A stretch of 64,000 nucleotides of DNA. It comes from Micromonospora chokoriensis. Lineage in GTDB: Bacteria; Actinomycetota; Actinomycetes; Mycobacteriales; Micromonosporaceae. The DNA is taken from positions 1 through 64,000 of the forward strand of contig NZ_JOAN01000033.1 of NCBI RefSeq assembly GCF_000718555.1. Direction: 5' to 3'. The translations under genes and the position numbers were made by a program. The notes under the pieces were generated by a model. That model had not been told where the DNA came from. It searched no databases and saw only the letters and a program-made list of their open reading frames with translations. Positions 32,478 through 41,155 of the stretch are shown in pieces (position 1 is the first letter of the stretch; each line of letters starts with the position of its first letter).

Positions 32478-32539
32478 CGGTCCATTGTGGCAGCAGAGTG
32501 AGCAGCAGCCAGACCTGCCAACCGCACCGGAGGACGATC

Positions 32540-33151
32540 GTGACCATCCCATTCCTGATCACCACGCTGATCGTGGTGGTCACCCCCGGCACCGGGGTGA
32601 TCTTCACTCTCTCCGCCGGCCTGTCCCGGGGCGCGCGAGCTGGGGTGCTGGCCGCGCTCGCCTGCACGCTGGGGACGCTGCCGCACCTGCTGGCCGCGAT
32701 GACCGGGCTGGCCGCGCTGATGCAGACCAGCGCCGCGGCGTTCGAGACCGTCCGCTACCTCGGCGTCGGCTACCTGCTCTACCTGGCCTGGTCAATCGCA
32801 CGGGATCGGGACGCCTTCGCGGTGACGACCGACGCCCCACCCCGCTCGGCGCTCCGGGTGATCGTCTCGGGGGTGCTGGTGAATCTGCTCAACCCGAAGC
32901 CGACGCTGTTCTTCGTCGCGTTCCTGCCGCAGTTCGTGGACACCACGGCACCGGGCTCGACCCGGGCGATGCTCGGCTGCGGTGCGGTGTTCATGCTGCT
33001 CACCTTCGTGGTGTTCAGCGGCTACGGCATCTTCGCGGCCCGGGTACGTGACCGGGTGCTGACCCGCCCCCGGGTTGCCGACTGGCTTCGCCGATCCGCC
33101 GCCGGCACGTTCGTCGCGCTCGGCGTGACGCTCGCCCTCAGCGCACGATAG
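32540..33151 (+). CDS. LysE/RhtB-family amino-acid exporter
   Basis: The 203-residue protein has about six transmembrane helices. VVVTPGTGVIFTLSAGLSRGARAG near residue 12 (given in part) and VNLLNPKPTLFFVAFLPQFVD near 118 are the two signature blocks of the LysE superfamily. Such proteins export amino acids or related small molecules. A GTG start follows GGAGG closely. It is divergent from the MocR regulator, which probably senses a PLP-reactive amino compound and switches this exporter on. Confidence 0.9.
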   Translation: MTIPFLITTLIVVVTPGTGVIFTLSAGLSRGARAGVLAALACTLGTLPHLLAAMTGLAALMQTSAAAFETVRYLGVGYLLYLAWSIARDRDAFAVTTDAPPRSALRVIVSGVLVNLLNPKPTLFFVAFLPQFVDTTAPGSTRAMLGCGAVFMLLTFVVFSGYGIFAARVRDRVLTRPRVADWLRRSAAGTFVALGVTLALSAR

Positions 33152-33172
33152 AACGCCCGTTCGCGCGCCGGG

Positions 33173-33775
33173 TCAGGCGGTGTCGCCGGGGACGAGGTGG
33201 CGGTAGCCGGGGATCGTCTCGGTGAACCAGCCGGCGACACTGGCCAGGCCACGCTCGTTGAGCTGCGCGTCGTGGATCGGGTACGCCGCCGCCGCGCCCA
33301 CCGCGCCGGCGAATCGGATCGCCTCGTCGAGGCGCAGCCAGGACCCCTGAGCCGGGACGAGCAGCGTGTGCACCGGCTCGTCCGGCACGTGCAGTGCGTC
33401 GCCCGGGTGATAGAGCCCATCGCCGATCAGGTAGCCGAGGTTCGGGCAGTCGGGCTGTCCCTGGTGGATCGCGGCGTGCCGGCCGCCGTGCGCGCTGACC
33501 GCGATGCCGGCCGCCGTGAAGCGCTGCCCCGGGCGGACCCGGGTCACCGGCAGCGGGGCGAGGTCCGGCAGTCGGGCGCCCTCCGGGGCGTACACGGGGA
33601 CACCGAGACCGGCGAGCCGCAACACGTCCACGTGGTCGGTGTGCTCGTGGGTGACCAGGACGGCGTCCGCGCCGACCAGAGCACGCGGCTCGCTCCACGT
33701 TCCGGGGTCGACGACAAGCACCCCGCCGTCGTGCTCGACCCGCACGCACGAGTGGGTGAATCGGGTGATCCGCAC
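33173..33775 (-). CDS. MBL-fold metal-dependent hydrolase
   Basis: The 200-residue protein starts VRITRFTHSCVRVEHDGG; THEHTDHVDVLRLAG near residue 41 is the HxHxDH zinc motif, HGGRHAAIH near 95 and YPIHDAQLNERG near 165 supply the other ligands. The overall pattern resembles UlaG-like and other small beta-lactamase-fold hydrolases. The substrate is unknown. It is convergent with the LysE gene and follows the membrane protein gene on the same strand by 25 bases, so it may be in its operon. Confidence 0.85.
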   Translation of the reverse strand: MRITRFTHSCVRVEHDGGVLVVDPGTWSEPRALVGADAVLVTHEHTDHVDVLRLAGLGVPVYAPEGARLPDLAPLPVTRVRPGQRFTAAGIAVSAHGGRHAAIHQGQPDCPNLGYLIGDGLYHPGDALHVPDEPVHTLLVPAQGSWLRLDEAIRFAGAVGAAAAYPIHDAQLNERGLASVAGWFTETIPGYRHLVPGDTA

Positions 33776-33800
33776 CCCGCCGACGGTACGCCGCTCGGTC

Positions 33801-34409
33801 TCAGCCCCGCCGCCCCGCCGACACCCGCACGATGTAGACGAACTGCGCCCCGAACGCCACCACCGCGACCAGCACCCCGGCGAGGACCGTCAGCCCACGC
33901 CCAGCCCCCACCGTCGCGGCCACCAAGGCGATGCCGAGCCCGCTCAGTACGGCGTTTACCGCGCCCACCAGCGCGGCCGTGGTCAACAGGAACTCCCACC
34001 GCCCCGGCTTGGTGCCGACCAGGTTCCACGCCGTGCCCATGCTGTCGTCGGCCACCACCGCGTCGGCGAAGAAGTCGTGCTCGCCGGCGAACTGATGCTG
34101 GTAGTAGGCCCTGATGCGCTGGATCCGACGCAGGTCCAGCGAGTTCTCGACGGTGGTCTCGACAAGCCGCAGGAACGTCAGCACCCCGATGATCACCAGG
34201 GTTGGCAGCACCGCCGCGAGGTAGGGCCGGACCACCTTGTCGTTGCTGGCGACGAAGCCGAGGCCGATCAGCGCCGCCGACAGGACGGACAGGAAGATGG
34301 TGGCGCGGCCGGTGGCCTCGGCGATGGTGCCAGCCCGCGACGTCTGCAACGCGTAGTGCTCGGTGGTCAGGACGGTGAGCAGCGCCTGCTCGCGTTCACT
34401 GTCGTCCAT
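33801..34409 (-). CDS. membrane protein of unknown function, four helices
   Basis: The 202-residue protein starts MDDSEREQALLTVLTTEHYA. Its first pair of hydrophobic segments (IFLSVLSAALIGLGFVA, YLAAVLPTLVIIGVLTFL) is followed by a charged cytosolic section (DLRRIQRIRAYYQHQFAGEHDFF) and a second pair (LLTTAALVGAVNAVLSGLG and onward). I do not recognise the family. It is divergent from another membrane protein of unknown role at 34482, with 72 bases between the starts. Confidence 0.75.
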   Translation of the reverse strand: MDDSEREQALLTVLTTEHYALQTSRAGTIAEATGRATIFLSVLSAALIGLGFVASNDKVVRPYLAAVLPTLVIIGVLTFLRLVETTVENSLDLRRIQRIRAYYQHQFAGEHDFFADAVVADDSMGTAWNLVGTKPGRWEFLLTTAALVGAVNAVLSGLGIALVAATVGAGRGLTVLAGVLVAVVAFGAQFVYIVRVSAGRRG

Positions 34410-34481
34410 CCCACCACCCTCCGCAGTCGCCCGACTCCGTTACCGTCACCCTAAGAGCGACCGACGGCGAAAGGGGACCGG

Positions 34482-35579
34482 ATGCCCGAGTGGGCTGGTC
34501 GGGGCGGGCGGCAACGACGCGCCTTCGTCGTCGGTGGGGCACTGTTCGCGGTCGCCATCATCATGCTGCTGGCCGCCTGGCGCAGCACCGGCTTCCTCAG
34601 CGATTTGCTGCTCAACCTCGGGGCCAGCGTGGTGCTAGCGGCCATCTCGTACGTCATCTTCGACCCGCTGTTCGAGGAGGCCCGCAAGGCGCGGGTGCAG
34701 GAGCACCTCAGCTTCGACCAGCAGGCGTTCGTGACCCGGCTGCACCGCTCCGGTCGCCGGGTACGCATCCTCGACACCTGGACGATCCTGCTGGAGCAAC
34801 GGCACCGCGAGGAGACCCTGAGCGCGGTACGCGCGGCGCTCGCCAACGGCGCCCAGGTGCAGTTGCTCCTGCTCGACCCGGACTGCACCGCCGCCCAACA
34901 GCGCTCCGAGGAGCTGGAGCGGCAACGGGTGGACGTCCCCCGGCAGATCCGCACCAACCTGCGCCATCTGGCCGCCTTCGCCGACGCGCTCGACTCACGA
35001 CTGCGGCACCGCCTGCAGGTCCGGCTCTACGACGCGTCCCCGTCGATCCAGCTCTACCAGTGGGACGGGCGGGCGCTGATCTCGTTCTTCCCGATCGGCA
35101 AGCTGTCGTTCAACGTGCCGCAGCTCGAGGTGGACATGGACAGCCCGTGGGGCGGGTTCGTGCACGCCCGGTTCGAGGAGCTGTGGGAGCACGAGCAGGC
35201 CACCCTCGACCTGGAGCGGTACTGGTCGGTCACGGTCACGCTGCGCCACGACGAGTCGGACGTGGTCGAGGTACGCGTGCCGTACGTGACGGTGGGCGGG
35301 CAGCATTACATCGACTGTCGCGGGTTCCGGGTCACCGGGCCGCTGACCGTGCGAGCCGTGCTGCCGCCGCGCGCACCCGGGGCGTCCCCCGGGGTGTTCG
35401 CGCTGGCCGAGCCCGTCGACGGGGACCGCACCCCAGCCGCCGTCGTGCAACGGCACTTCGACCAGAAGTACGGCCACGGCGATGGGGAGCGGGACATCCG
35501 CCGGCTGGTGCCGCCGCCGGGCGATGCCCGTACGCCGGCACCCCGCCCCGCGACGGCGGACGACACGCACGCACGGTGA
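34482..35579 (+). CDS. two-TM protein with C-terminal cytosolic domain, PLD-like
   Basis: The 365-residue protein has two N-terminal membrane helices (about residues 13-32 and 38-57). The soluble part contains [28 protein letters not shown] and [27 protein letters not shown] in parts, which resembles the DUF5919/phospholipase-D-like fold seen in some defence and surveillance proteins, but no HKD motif is present. [11 protein letters not shown] follows, then a disordered Pro-rich tail. The function is unknown. It is divergent from the other membrane protein. Confidence 0.75.
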   Translation: MPEWAGRGGRQRRAFVVGGALFAVAIIMLLAAWRSTGFLSDLLLNLGASVVLAAISYVIFDPLFEEARKARVQEHLSFDQQAFVTRLHRSGRRVRILDTWTILLEQRHREETLSAVRAALANGAQVQLLLLDPDCTAAQQRSEELERQRVDVPRQIRTNLRHLAAFADALDSRLRHRLQVRLYDASPSIQLYQWDGRALISFFPIGKLSFNVPQLEVDMDSPWGGFVHARFEELWEHEQATLDLERYWSVTVTLRHDESDVVEVRVPYVTVGGQHYIDCRGFRVTGPLTVRAVLPPRAPGASPGVFALAEPVDGDRTPAAVVQRHFDQKYGHGDGERDIRRLVPPPGDARTPAPRPATADDTHAR

Positions 35580-35652
35580 CCCCCGACCGGCCCGATCGGC
35601 GCGGCACAGGAAACAATGGTGGCCCACCCTGATCGCCAGGAGGACCGTCAGC

Positions 35653-36540
35653 GTGTCACCCAGCACCGCACCGCCGCCCGGGTCGGCGCAGCTACGCGCC
35701 GACTGCGGGCGCTGCTTCGGGCTGTGCTGCGTGGTGCCCGCCTTCGCCGCGTCGGCGGATTTTGCCATCGACAAGCCGGCCGGCTCACCCTGCCCCAACC
35801 TGCGCGCCGACCACCGCTGCGGCATCCACACCGAGCTGCGACAACGCGGGTTCGCTGGCTGCACGGTGTTCGACTGCTTCGGCGCCGGGCAGCAGGTGGC
35901 CCAGGTGACCTTCGGCGGGCGGGACTGGCGGGACGCACCGGAGACGTTGCCGGCGATGGCGGAGGCGTTCGCGGTGCTGCGACCACTGCACGAACTGCTC
36001 TGGTACCTCGCCGAGGCGGTGGCGCTGCGCCCGCCCGCCGACCTGCGTGCCGAGCTGGAACGCGCCCGTGCCGAGACGGTGACGCTCACCGAGGGTGATC
36101 CGACGCAGCTTCGCGCGGTGGACGTCGCCGCCCACCGAGACCGGGTCAACCCTTTGCTGTCCCGAGCCAGCGACACGGCCCGCGCTCCGCAGGGCGTCGA
36201 CCGCCGGGGCGCTCACCTGCTCGGGGCGGACCTGCGCCGCGTCGACCTGCGCCGAGCCAACCTGCGCGGGGCGCTGCTCATCGGCGCCGACCTGCGCGGA
36301 GCCGACCTGAGCCGCGCCGACGTCACCGGCGCGGACCTGCGCGGGGCCGACCTGCGGGGCACGGACCTGCGCGACGTTCTCTTCCTGCACCAGGCCCAGG
36401 TGGACGCCGCCCGAGGTGACACCCACACCGGGCTGCCGCCGACGCTCACCCGACCGGCGCACTGGACGGCGCTGCCGCTCACCCCGGTACGCCAGCCGAA
36501 CCGGTCCACCTCCCCCACCCGTCGGGGTCGACGCCGCTGA
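35653..36540 (+). CDS. pentapeptide-repeat protein with N-terminal Cys cluster
   Basis: The 295-residue protein begins with GTG behind AGGAGG. Its N-terminal 80 residues carry CGRCFGLCC near residue 15, then [19 protein letters not shown]: eight cysteines in a pattern like small zinc- or iron-sulfur-binding YkgJ-type domains. A helical middle follows. From about 175 to 255 there are A(D/N)LR-type pentapeptide repeats ([19 protein letters not shown] and more) forming a right-handed beta-helix. The combination may let the protein bind DNA gyrase-like targets or a membrane in a redox-dependent way; that is speculative. Confidence 0.85.
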   Translation: MSPSTAPPPGSAQLRADCGRCFGLCCVVPAFAASADFAIDKPAGSPCPNLRADHRCGIHTELRQRGFAGCTVFDCFGAGQQVAQVTFGGRDWRDAPETLPAMAEAFAVLRPLHELLWYLAEAVALRPPADLRAELERARAETVTLTEGDPTQLRAVDVAAHRDRVNPLLSRASDTARAPQGVDRRGAHLLGADLRRVDLRRANLRGALLIGADLRGADLSRADVTGADLRGADLRGTDLRDVLFLHQAQVDAARGDTHTGLPPTLTRPAHWTALPLTPVRQPNRSTSPTRRGRRR

Positions 36541-36612
36541 CCGCGAGGTTTCGGCCTAGACGACGCCGGGTAGCCAGCGCCGACGCGGATCGGCATCGAC
36601 GGGGGGCACGGC

Positions 36613-36849
36613 GTGGGCTACCGAAAACGCGACGGTGAGCTGCCGGGCGACCCGCAGCACAGCGAGGACGAGGCCGGCCAGGTGCCATTGGTGCAGGTCG
36701 AGGCGGACACCGAGGTCCCCGCCCCGACGGACACCGACATCCGGCCGGACATCGTGACCGAGGGTGACAACTCGGGCGTCGCCGGTGGTTCGTCGGGCAG
36801 CAGCGGCGGCGGGTCCAGCATGCCGGGACACCCTGACGCGACCCGCTGA
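36613..36849 (+). CDS. small acidic, Gly/Ser-tailed protein
   Basis: This is a 78-residue protein starting with GTG after GGGGGG. It is acidic (DSEDEAGQ, TDTDIRPDIV) with a Gly/Ser-rich tail and no membrane segment. Codon use is GC-biased like real genes nearby. I do not recognise it. It is convergent with rnhA, with seven bases between the stops. Confidence 0.5.
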   Translation: MGYRKRDGELPGDPQHSEDEAGQVPLVQVEADTEVPAPTDTDIRPDIVTEGDNSGVAGGSSGSSGGGSSMPGHPDATR

Positions 36850-36856
36850 CCCGGGC

Positions 36857-37330
36857 TCAGCGACTGGTCAGCGCGGCCCGCGCCTCGGTCATGCCCTTGT
36901 TGGCGAGCCCGTCGGCGCGCTCGTTCTCCGGGTGGCCGTTGTGCCCCTTGACCCACAGCCAGGTGACCTCGTGCCGTTCGCAGGCCGCCTCCAGCCGCTG
37001 CCACAGGTCGGCGTTCTTCACCGGCTGCTTCGCGGCGGTCCGCCAACCGTTGCGCTTCCACGACGCCAGCCAGCTGGTGATGCCGTTGCGCACGTACGTG
37101 CTGTCGGTGTGCAGCTCCACGGTGACCGGCCGGTTCAGGCTCTCCAACGCCTGGATGGCCGCCATCAGCTCCATCCGGTTGTTGGTGGTGGGCGTGGCCT
37201 CGCCGCCGCACAGCTCCCGCTCGTGATCGCCGTAGCGCAGCAGCGCACCCCAACCGCCCGGCCCGGGGTTGCCACTGCACGCCCCGTCGGTCCAGATCTG
37301 CACGCCCCTGCCGGCCGCCGCGTCCACCAT
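36857..37330 (-). CDS. rnhA: ribonuclease HI
   Basis: The 157-residue protein has the full catalytic set: [16 protein letters not shown] near residue 13 (first Asp), the Glu in [10 protein letters not shown] near 50, the Asp in LHTDSTYV near 72, and the last acidic site in [14 protein letters not shown] near 133. It removes RNA strands of RNA/DNA hybrids. The ATG at 37330 fits the family length; upstream in-frame sequence is low-complexity. Confidence 0.95.
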   Translation of the reverse strand: MVDAAAGRGVQIWTDGACSGNPGPGGWGALLRYGDHERELCGGEATPTTNNRMELMAAIQALESLNRPVTVELHTDSTYVRNGITSWLASWKRNGWRTAAKQPVKNADLWQRLEAACERHEVTWLWVKGHNGHPENERADGLANKGMTEARAALTSR

Positions 37331-37390
37331 GCCCGGCAACCTACCGGGCGCTGACGTGGTCCTCCCCGCTCGGGGGGCCGGCACGCCGCT

Positions 37391-38629
37391 TCACTCCGCG
37401 CCGACGGCGTCGCCCACCACGGCGGGCGGGATGGCCAGCGCGGGCCGGGCGGGGCGCAGCCGGTCGCGGACGCGATGCGCGGCGTCACCGGCGGTCGCGG
37501 CGATCATCGGCAGCAGCCGGGTGGAGTTCATGATCGCGACCTCCTCGGCCGGGGTGGTGACCCCGTCGAGGAAGCGCAGCACCCGCTCGGCCGGGTTGCG
37601 GTCGAAGAGCCGATCGAAGAAGTCGGGGCCACCCACCCCGCCCCGGTCCAGCGCCCGCAGCGCCACCGCGTCCATCCAGCGATGCCGGCGCGGGTACGCC
37701 GCCGCGGGCACCGGCGGTCGGCCGTCCGCGAGGGCCCGGGCCACCTGGTCGGCCTGGCGGTACATGGCGGAGAAGGTGAAACCGGTGGAGGGGCGGGTCG
37801 CGCCACCGGCCGTGCCGAGCCGGACCACCCGGGCCGAGGGACGGGCCGGGAACGGCGCGTCGGTCATCGGGATCACCCCGTTCTCCACCTCGCGCACCCG
37901 CAGCCCGGCCGGATCCAGCCCGAGCAGATCCCGGTAGCCGGCCAGTGCCGCGTCGTACCCGGCGTCGGTGAGCAGATCCGGCGAGAACTCGGTGTACTCG
38001 ACAAGGGCGAAGCGGTCACTGACCGGCAGCACGTACCCGAAGGAGACGCCCCGAGGTGGCTGCGGGGTGCGGAAGTCCATCAGCACCGCGCGCGCCGGGT
38101 CGAACATCGGCCGGTCGGCCTCCAGCCACCAGCCACGGAAGTGCTGCAACCAGGTGGTCCGCCCCGCTCGTGACGGCGGGCGGGGGCGGGAGTCGAGCAC
38201 CCAGTCGGCCCGTACGCTGCGCCCGTCGCCGGTGCGCACCAGCACCCGGGTGCCGTCGTCACGCACCACGTCGGCGGGCGCGACGACCCGGGTGGCGTCG
38301 AGGCGGCGCTCGGCCTCGGCAGCCCGGTCGTAGACCGGGCCGGAGCGGAGCATGGCGTACCGCAGCGGGGTGAGGTCCAGGACGCGACGCCGCGCCGCCG
38401 TCGCCACCTCGACCTGTTGCCAGCTCGCGCTGAGCAGCGGGTCCAGGTCGGTGTCGGGGTGGCCCCAGAACGCCCAGGTGCGGTCCTGGCCGCGTCGGCG
38501 CACCGGGTCGACGATGGCGATCCGCCTGTCGCGTACGCCGTGCCGGTCCAGTGCGGCGAGCAGCAACGACGCCGCGCCGCCGCCGCCAAGCAGCGCGAGG
38601 TCGACGTCGAGCGGCGCGGATTCGGTCAC
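37391..38629 (-). CDS. crtY: lycopene cyclase
   Basis: The 412-residue protein has the FAD/NAD-binding start ALLGGGGAASLLLAAL near residue 11, the family motif DRTWAFWG near 50, and the later GTAGGATRPSTGFTF near 275 and MYRQADQVARAL. These match CrtY-type lycopene beta-cyclases, which close the end rings of lycopene to give beta-carotene. No other carotenoid gene is in the window. The GTG start follows a gap with two palindromes shared with the divergent ArsR-SRPBCC gene, which may control it, perhaps in response to light or stress. Confidence 0.88.
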   Translation of the reverse strand: MTESAPLDVDLALLGGGGAASLLLAALDRHGVRDRRIAIVDPVRRRGQDRTWAFWGHPDTDLDPLLSASWQQVEVATAARRRVLDLTPLRYAMLRSGPVYDRAAEAERRLDATRVVAPADVVRDDGTRVLVRTGDGRSVRADWVLDSRPRPPSRAGRTTWLQHFRGWWLEADRPMFDPARAVLMDFRTPQPPRGVSFGYVLPVSDRFALVEYTEFSPDLLTDAGYDAALAGYRDLLGLDPAGLRVREVENGVIPMTDAPFPARPSARVVRLGTAGGATRPSTGFTFSAMYRQADQVARALADGRPPVPAAAYPRRHRWMDAVALRALDRGGVGGPDFFDRLFDRNPAERVLRFLDGVTTPAEEVAIMNSTRLLPMIAATAGDAAHRVRDRLRPARPALAIPPAVVGDAVGAE

Positions 38630-38692
38630 CCGCACCACGCTGCCACACACTCGTCGCGCCCTTTGTCCCACCCGGTGGCTGGCGGCCGGTTG

Positions 38693-38741
38693 ATAGGCAA
38701 CCGATCGGTTGCCTATAGTAACCGGCAACCGATAAGTTGCC
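38693..38741. promoter_or_regulatory. two palindromic operators between crtY and arsR-SRPBCC
   Basis: A perfect 24-bp palindrome (ATAGGCAACCGATCGGTTGC, continuing CTAT) covers 38693-38716. A second, imperfect copy (GGCAAC, six bases, GTTGCC) covers 38724-38741. Their centres are 28 bases apart, on the same face of the helix to within a few degrees. They lie 17-65 bases before the ArsR start, which is the natural site for its autoregulation. Confidence 0.7.
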
Positions 38742-38758
38742 TGTTTGTGGGAGGGCCG

Positions 38759-39586
38759 ATGGACGACGCGTTTCGGGCGCTGGCCGATCCCAGCCGGCGG
38801 CAGCTGCTCGACCGACTCAACGAGCGCAACGGCCAGACCCTGCGGGAGCTCTGTGCTGGGCTGGGGACGACCCGACAGGCGGTCAGCAAACACCTGTCCG
38901 TGCTGGAAGCGGCCCACCTCGTCACGACCAGGTGGCGTGGCCGGGAGAAGTTGCACTTCCTCGACGCCGCGCCGATCAACGCCATCGCCGACCGGTGGCT
39001 CAGCCGCTACGACCGTCAGCGCGCTGCCGCCCTCGCCGACCTGACCACCGCATTGGAGCGAGAACCCATGGAGAGCCCAACCTTCGTCTACACGACATAC
39101 GTCACCACCACCGCGCAGCAACTGTGGGCGGCGCTCACCGAACCGGCGTTCACCCGTCGCTACTGGGGTGGGGTCGCGCTGGTGTCGGACTGGCAGGTCG
39201 GGTCACCTGTGCTGTGGCAGGACGCGCCGGGCGACGAGCCCCGCGATCTCGGCCAGCGGGTGCTGGTCGCCGAGCCGTACCGCCGTCTCTCCTACAGCTG
39301 GCACGGCTTCCAGCCCGAGCACGCCGCGCACTTCGGTTGGTCCGCCGAGGAGCTGGCGGCCCGGCTCGGCGAGCGCCAGTCGAAGGTGACCTTCGAGATC
39401 GAGCCACACGGCACGGCAGCCGTCCGGTTGACCGTCATTCACGAAGACTTCTCCCCGGACAGCGAGATGCACCGGGCGATCAGCGGCCAACTCGACGGCA
39501 GTGGCGGCTGGCCGGTGCTGCTGGCCAGCCTCAAGACGCTGGTGGAGACCGGCGAACCCATGCCGGAGCCGACCCAGGCCGGCTGA
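38759..39586 (+). CDS. ArsR-family regulator fused to SRPBCC (AHSA1) domain
   Basis: The 275-residue protein is a fusion. Residues 1-100 are an ArsR winged helix (FRALADPSRRQLLDRLNERNG, shown in part, then AVSKHLSVLEAAHLV). Residues 105-265 are an SRPBCC/AHSA1 ligand-binding domain (YTTYVTTTAQQLWAALTEPAF, TRRYWGGVALVSDWQVGSPV, LSYSWHGFQPEH in parts). The fold can hold a hydrophobic ligand, so DNA binding may be ligand-controlled in one chain. GGGAGGG stands before the ATG. Two operators lie just upstream. The lycopene cyclase gene is the divergent neighbour and probable target. Confidence 0.9.
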   Translation: MDDAFRALADPSRRQLLDRLNERNGQTLRELCAGLGTTRQAVSKHLSVLEAAHLVTTRWRGREKLHFLDAAPINAIADRWLSRYDRQRAAALADLTTALEREPMESPTFVYTTYVTTTAQQLWAALTEPAFTRRYWGGVALVSDWQVGSPVLWQDAPGDEPRDLGQRVLVAEPYRRLSYSWHGFQPEHAAHFGWSAEELAARLGERQSKVTFEIEPHGTAAVRLTVIHEDFSPDSEMHRAISGQLDGSGGWPVLLASLKTLVETGEPMPEPTQAG

Positions 39587-39600
39587 TCCACGCGGGCCAG

Positions 39601-39670
39601 ATTGCACAACTTCAGGGATGTAGTGGCCTCGGGAGCGCTTGAGGCAACTACATCCCTGTTCTTGTGCAGT
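39601..39670. repeat. palindromic terminator-like repeat
   Basis: Bases 39601-39630 and 39641-39670 form a 30-base inverted repeat with 25 matches; the central 18-bp arms around CAGGGATGTAGT are perfect but for one base, with the loop GGGAGCGCTT. It lies 14 bases after the ArsR-SRPBCC stop. Like the elements at 12081 and 42300 it looks like a dispersed intergenic palindrome that also ends transcription. Confidence 0.75.
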
Positions 39671-39844
39671 CTTGGGCGCTCACCCCGCCTTCGGGTGGAC
39701 ACGTGACGGCAACGAAGGTTTCTCATTTTCACCTGATCGAGGACCCAACCCACCTAGTGTTGGGCACACCGGTGCTAGTCACGGAGTTGGCCACCCGAAC
39801 GACGTCCCACGCAGTCAGCGGACGAAAAGTGAGGGAAGACGCGT

Positions 39845-40330
39845 ATGAAGGTCTCAACAGTACTCTGCTCGGCGGCGCTCGGCGTGGGCCTCGGCACGCT
39901 CCTGCTGCCGGGCGCCGCACTGGCCGACACCACGGTGTCACCGGCCACCACCCCGGTCGGTGGAACCGTCGTGCTCACCGCGACGACCTGCAACCCGAAG
40001 TCGGGTGACGCCCTCTTCCGGGTCACCGGCCCCAACCGCGACCAGAACGTCCGATCCACCACGGCCGCCGCCGGCGGCGGGCTGAGCGCCGAACTCTTCA
40101 CCGCCGGCTTCACCCTGGGTACGTACACGGTGGCGACGACCTGCGGCGACGGCAGCTCGGCCGGCACCGCCACGTTCACCGTCACCCCGATCGGCGGCGC
40201 GCCGGCCGGCTCCGGGGGCGACAGCCGCGACAACGGCGCTCTCGCCGCCGGCGGCACGCTGCTCGGCACCGCCCTCGCCGGCGCGGTGATCCTGATCCGC
40301 CGGCGTCGTCCGGTGTCCACTGTCGCCTGA
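39845..40330 (+). CDS. surface protein with C-terminal anchor, candidate sortase substrate
   Basis: The 161-residue protein has a signal peptide (SALGVGLGTLLLPGAALA, cleavage near 27), an Ig-like middle with paired cysteines (TTCNPKSGD and TTCGDGS), then a low-complexity hinge GSGGDSRDN, the pentapeptide LAAGG, a hydrophobic segment (TLLGTALAGAVILI) and the basic end RRRR. This is the layout of sortase-anchored proteins, but the sorting motif is LAAGG rather than LPxTG or LAxTG. The gene for a class-F sortase follows after a hairpin. GGGAAG precedes the ATG. Confidence 0.8.
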   Translation: MKVSTVLCSAALGVGLGTLLLPGAALADTTVSPATTPVGGTVVLTATTCNPKSGDALFRVTGPNRDQNVRSTTAAAGGGLSAELFTAGFTLGTYTVATTCGDGSSAGTATFTVTPIGGAPAGSGGDSRDNGALAAGGTLLGTALAGAVILIRRRRPVSTVA

Positions 40331-40355
40331 TCGGCGACCGTTCCATCCCTGAGAC

Positions 40356-40390
40356 GGGTGCCCGCGCCGGTGACACCGGTGCGGGCACCC
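40356..40390. terminator. hairpin between surface-protein and sortase genes
   Basis: A 17-bp stem with one wobble pairs GGGTGCCCGCGCCGGTG (40356-40372) with 40374-40390. It stands 25 bases after one stop and 27 bases before the sortase start, so it either separates the genes or attenuates read-through. Confidence 0.6.
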
Positions 40391-40416
40391 CGACAATTCG
40401 GTACGGAGGTGCCCAG

Positions 40417-41028
40417 GTGTGGTGGCGGCGGACCCTACCGGCCGTGGTCGCCCTGGTCGGCGTGACCGGGCTCGGGCTGATCACCGTCGGCCTCACCGCC
40501 GACCCGGCGCGGCCACCACGACCGTCGGCCGACGCTCCGGCACGCACCCACCCCGCACCGGACCTGGCACCGCTGCCACACGCCGCGCCGGTCCGGGTGT
40601 GGATCCCCGCCATCGACGTCCGCGCCGACATCGTCCCGGTCGGCGCGGACGCGGCCGGGGTGCTGGAGGTGCCACCACTGGATCGGCCCACCCTCGCCGG
40701 CTGGTACCGGCACGGGGTCAGCCCCGGCGAGACCGGCAACGCCGTCCTGGTGGGACACGTCGACTCGCCGTCCGGCCCGGCGGCCTTCTTCGACCTCGGC
40801 CGACTCCGCGCCGGGCAGCAGGTGCAGATCACCCGCGCCGACGCACGGGTCGCCACGTTCACCGTGGACGACGTCCGCGCGTACCCCAAGGAGCACTTTC
40901 CCAGCACGCTGGTCTACGGCCCAGCGGACGCCGCCGGGCTGCGCCTGATCACCTGCGGCGGTCGGTTCGACACCGGGACCGGCAACTACGTCGACAACGT
41001 CGTCGTCTTCGCCACCCGCACCGCCTGA
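40417..41028 (+). CDS. class F sortase
   Basis: The 203-residue protein starts with GTG behind GGAGG. It has an N-terminal signal anchor (TLPAVVALVGVTGLGLITV), a Pro-rich linker, then the sortase fold. The catalytic His is in LVGHVDSPSGP near 113, the Cys in LRLITCGGRFD near 183 and the Arg directly after it in GGRFD. VWIPAIDVRADIVPVG is the conserved early strand. It should cleave surface proteins and attach them to the wall. The protein encoded upstream is the obvious candidate substrate. Confidence 0.9.
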   Translation: MWWRRTLPAVVALVGVTGLGLITVGLTADPARPPRPSADAPARTHPAPDLAPLPHAAPVRVWIPAIDVRADIVPVGADAAGVLEVPPLDRPTLAGWYRHGVSPGETGNAVLVGHVDSPSGPAAFFDLGRLRAGQQVQITRADARVATFTVDDVRAYPKEHFPSTLVYGPADAAGLRLITCGGRFDTGTGNYVDNVVVFATRTA

Positions 41029-41155
41029 GCCACCCGCACCGCCCGAGTCTCCGCCCCACTGTCGGGGCCCGGACCCTGCTCGGCAGAATGCGGTGACACC
41101 ATCCCCTGCGGACACCGCGCTCGGGGCGGTGCGCCGGGCGACGGGGAGGCATGCG

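Noticed and set aside
30363..32501. Plus-strand 712-codon open frame opposite the AraC-type and MocR genes.
   Set aside because: It crosses two well-defined minus-strand genes and has no domain features.
40356..40390. Treating the surface-protein and sortase genes as one simple operon.
   Set aside because: A 17-bp hairpin lies between them, so co-transcription cannot be assumed.
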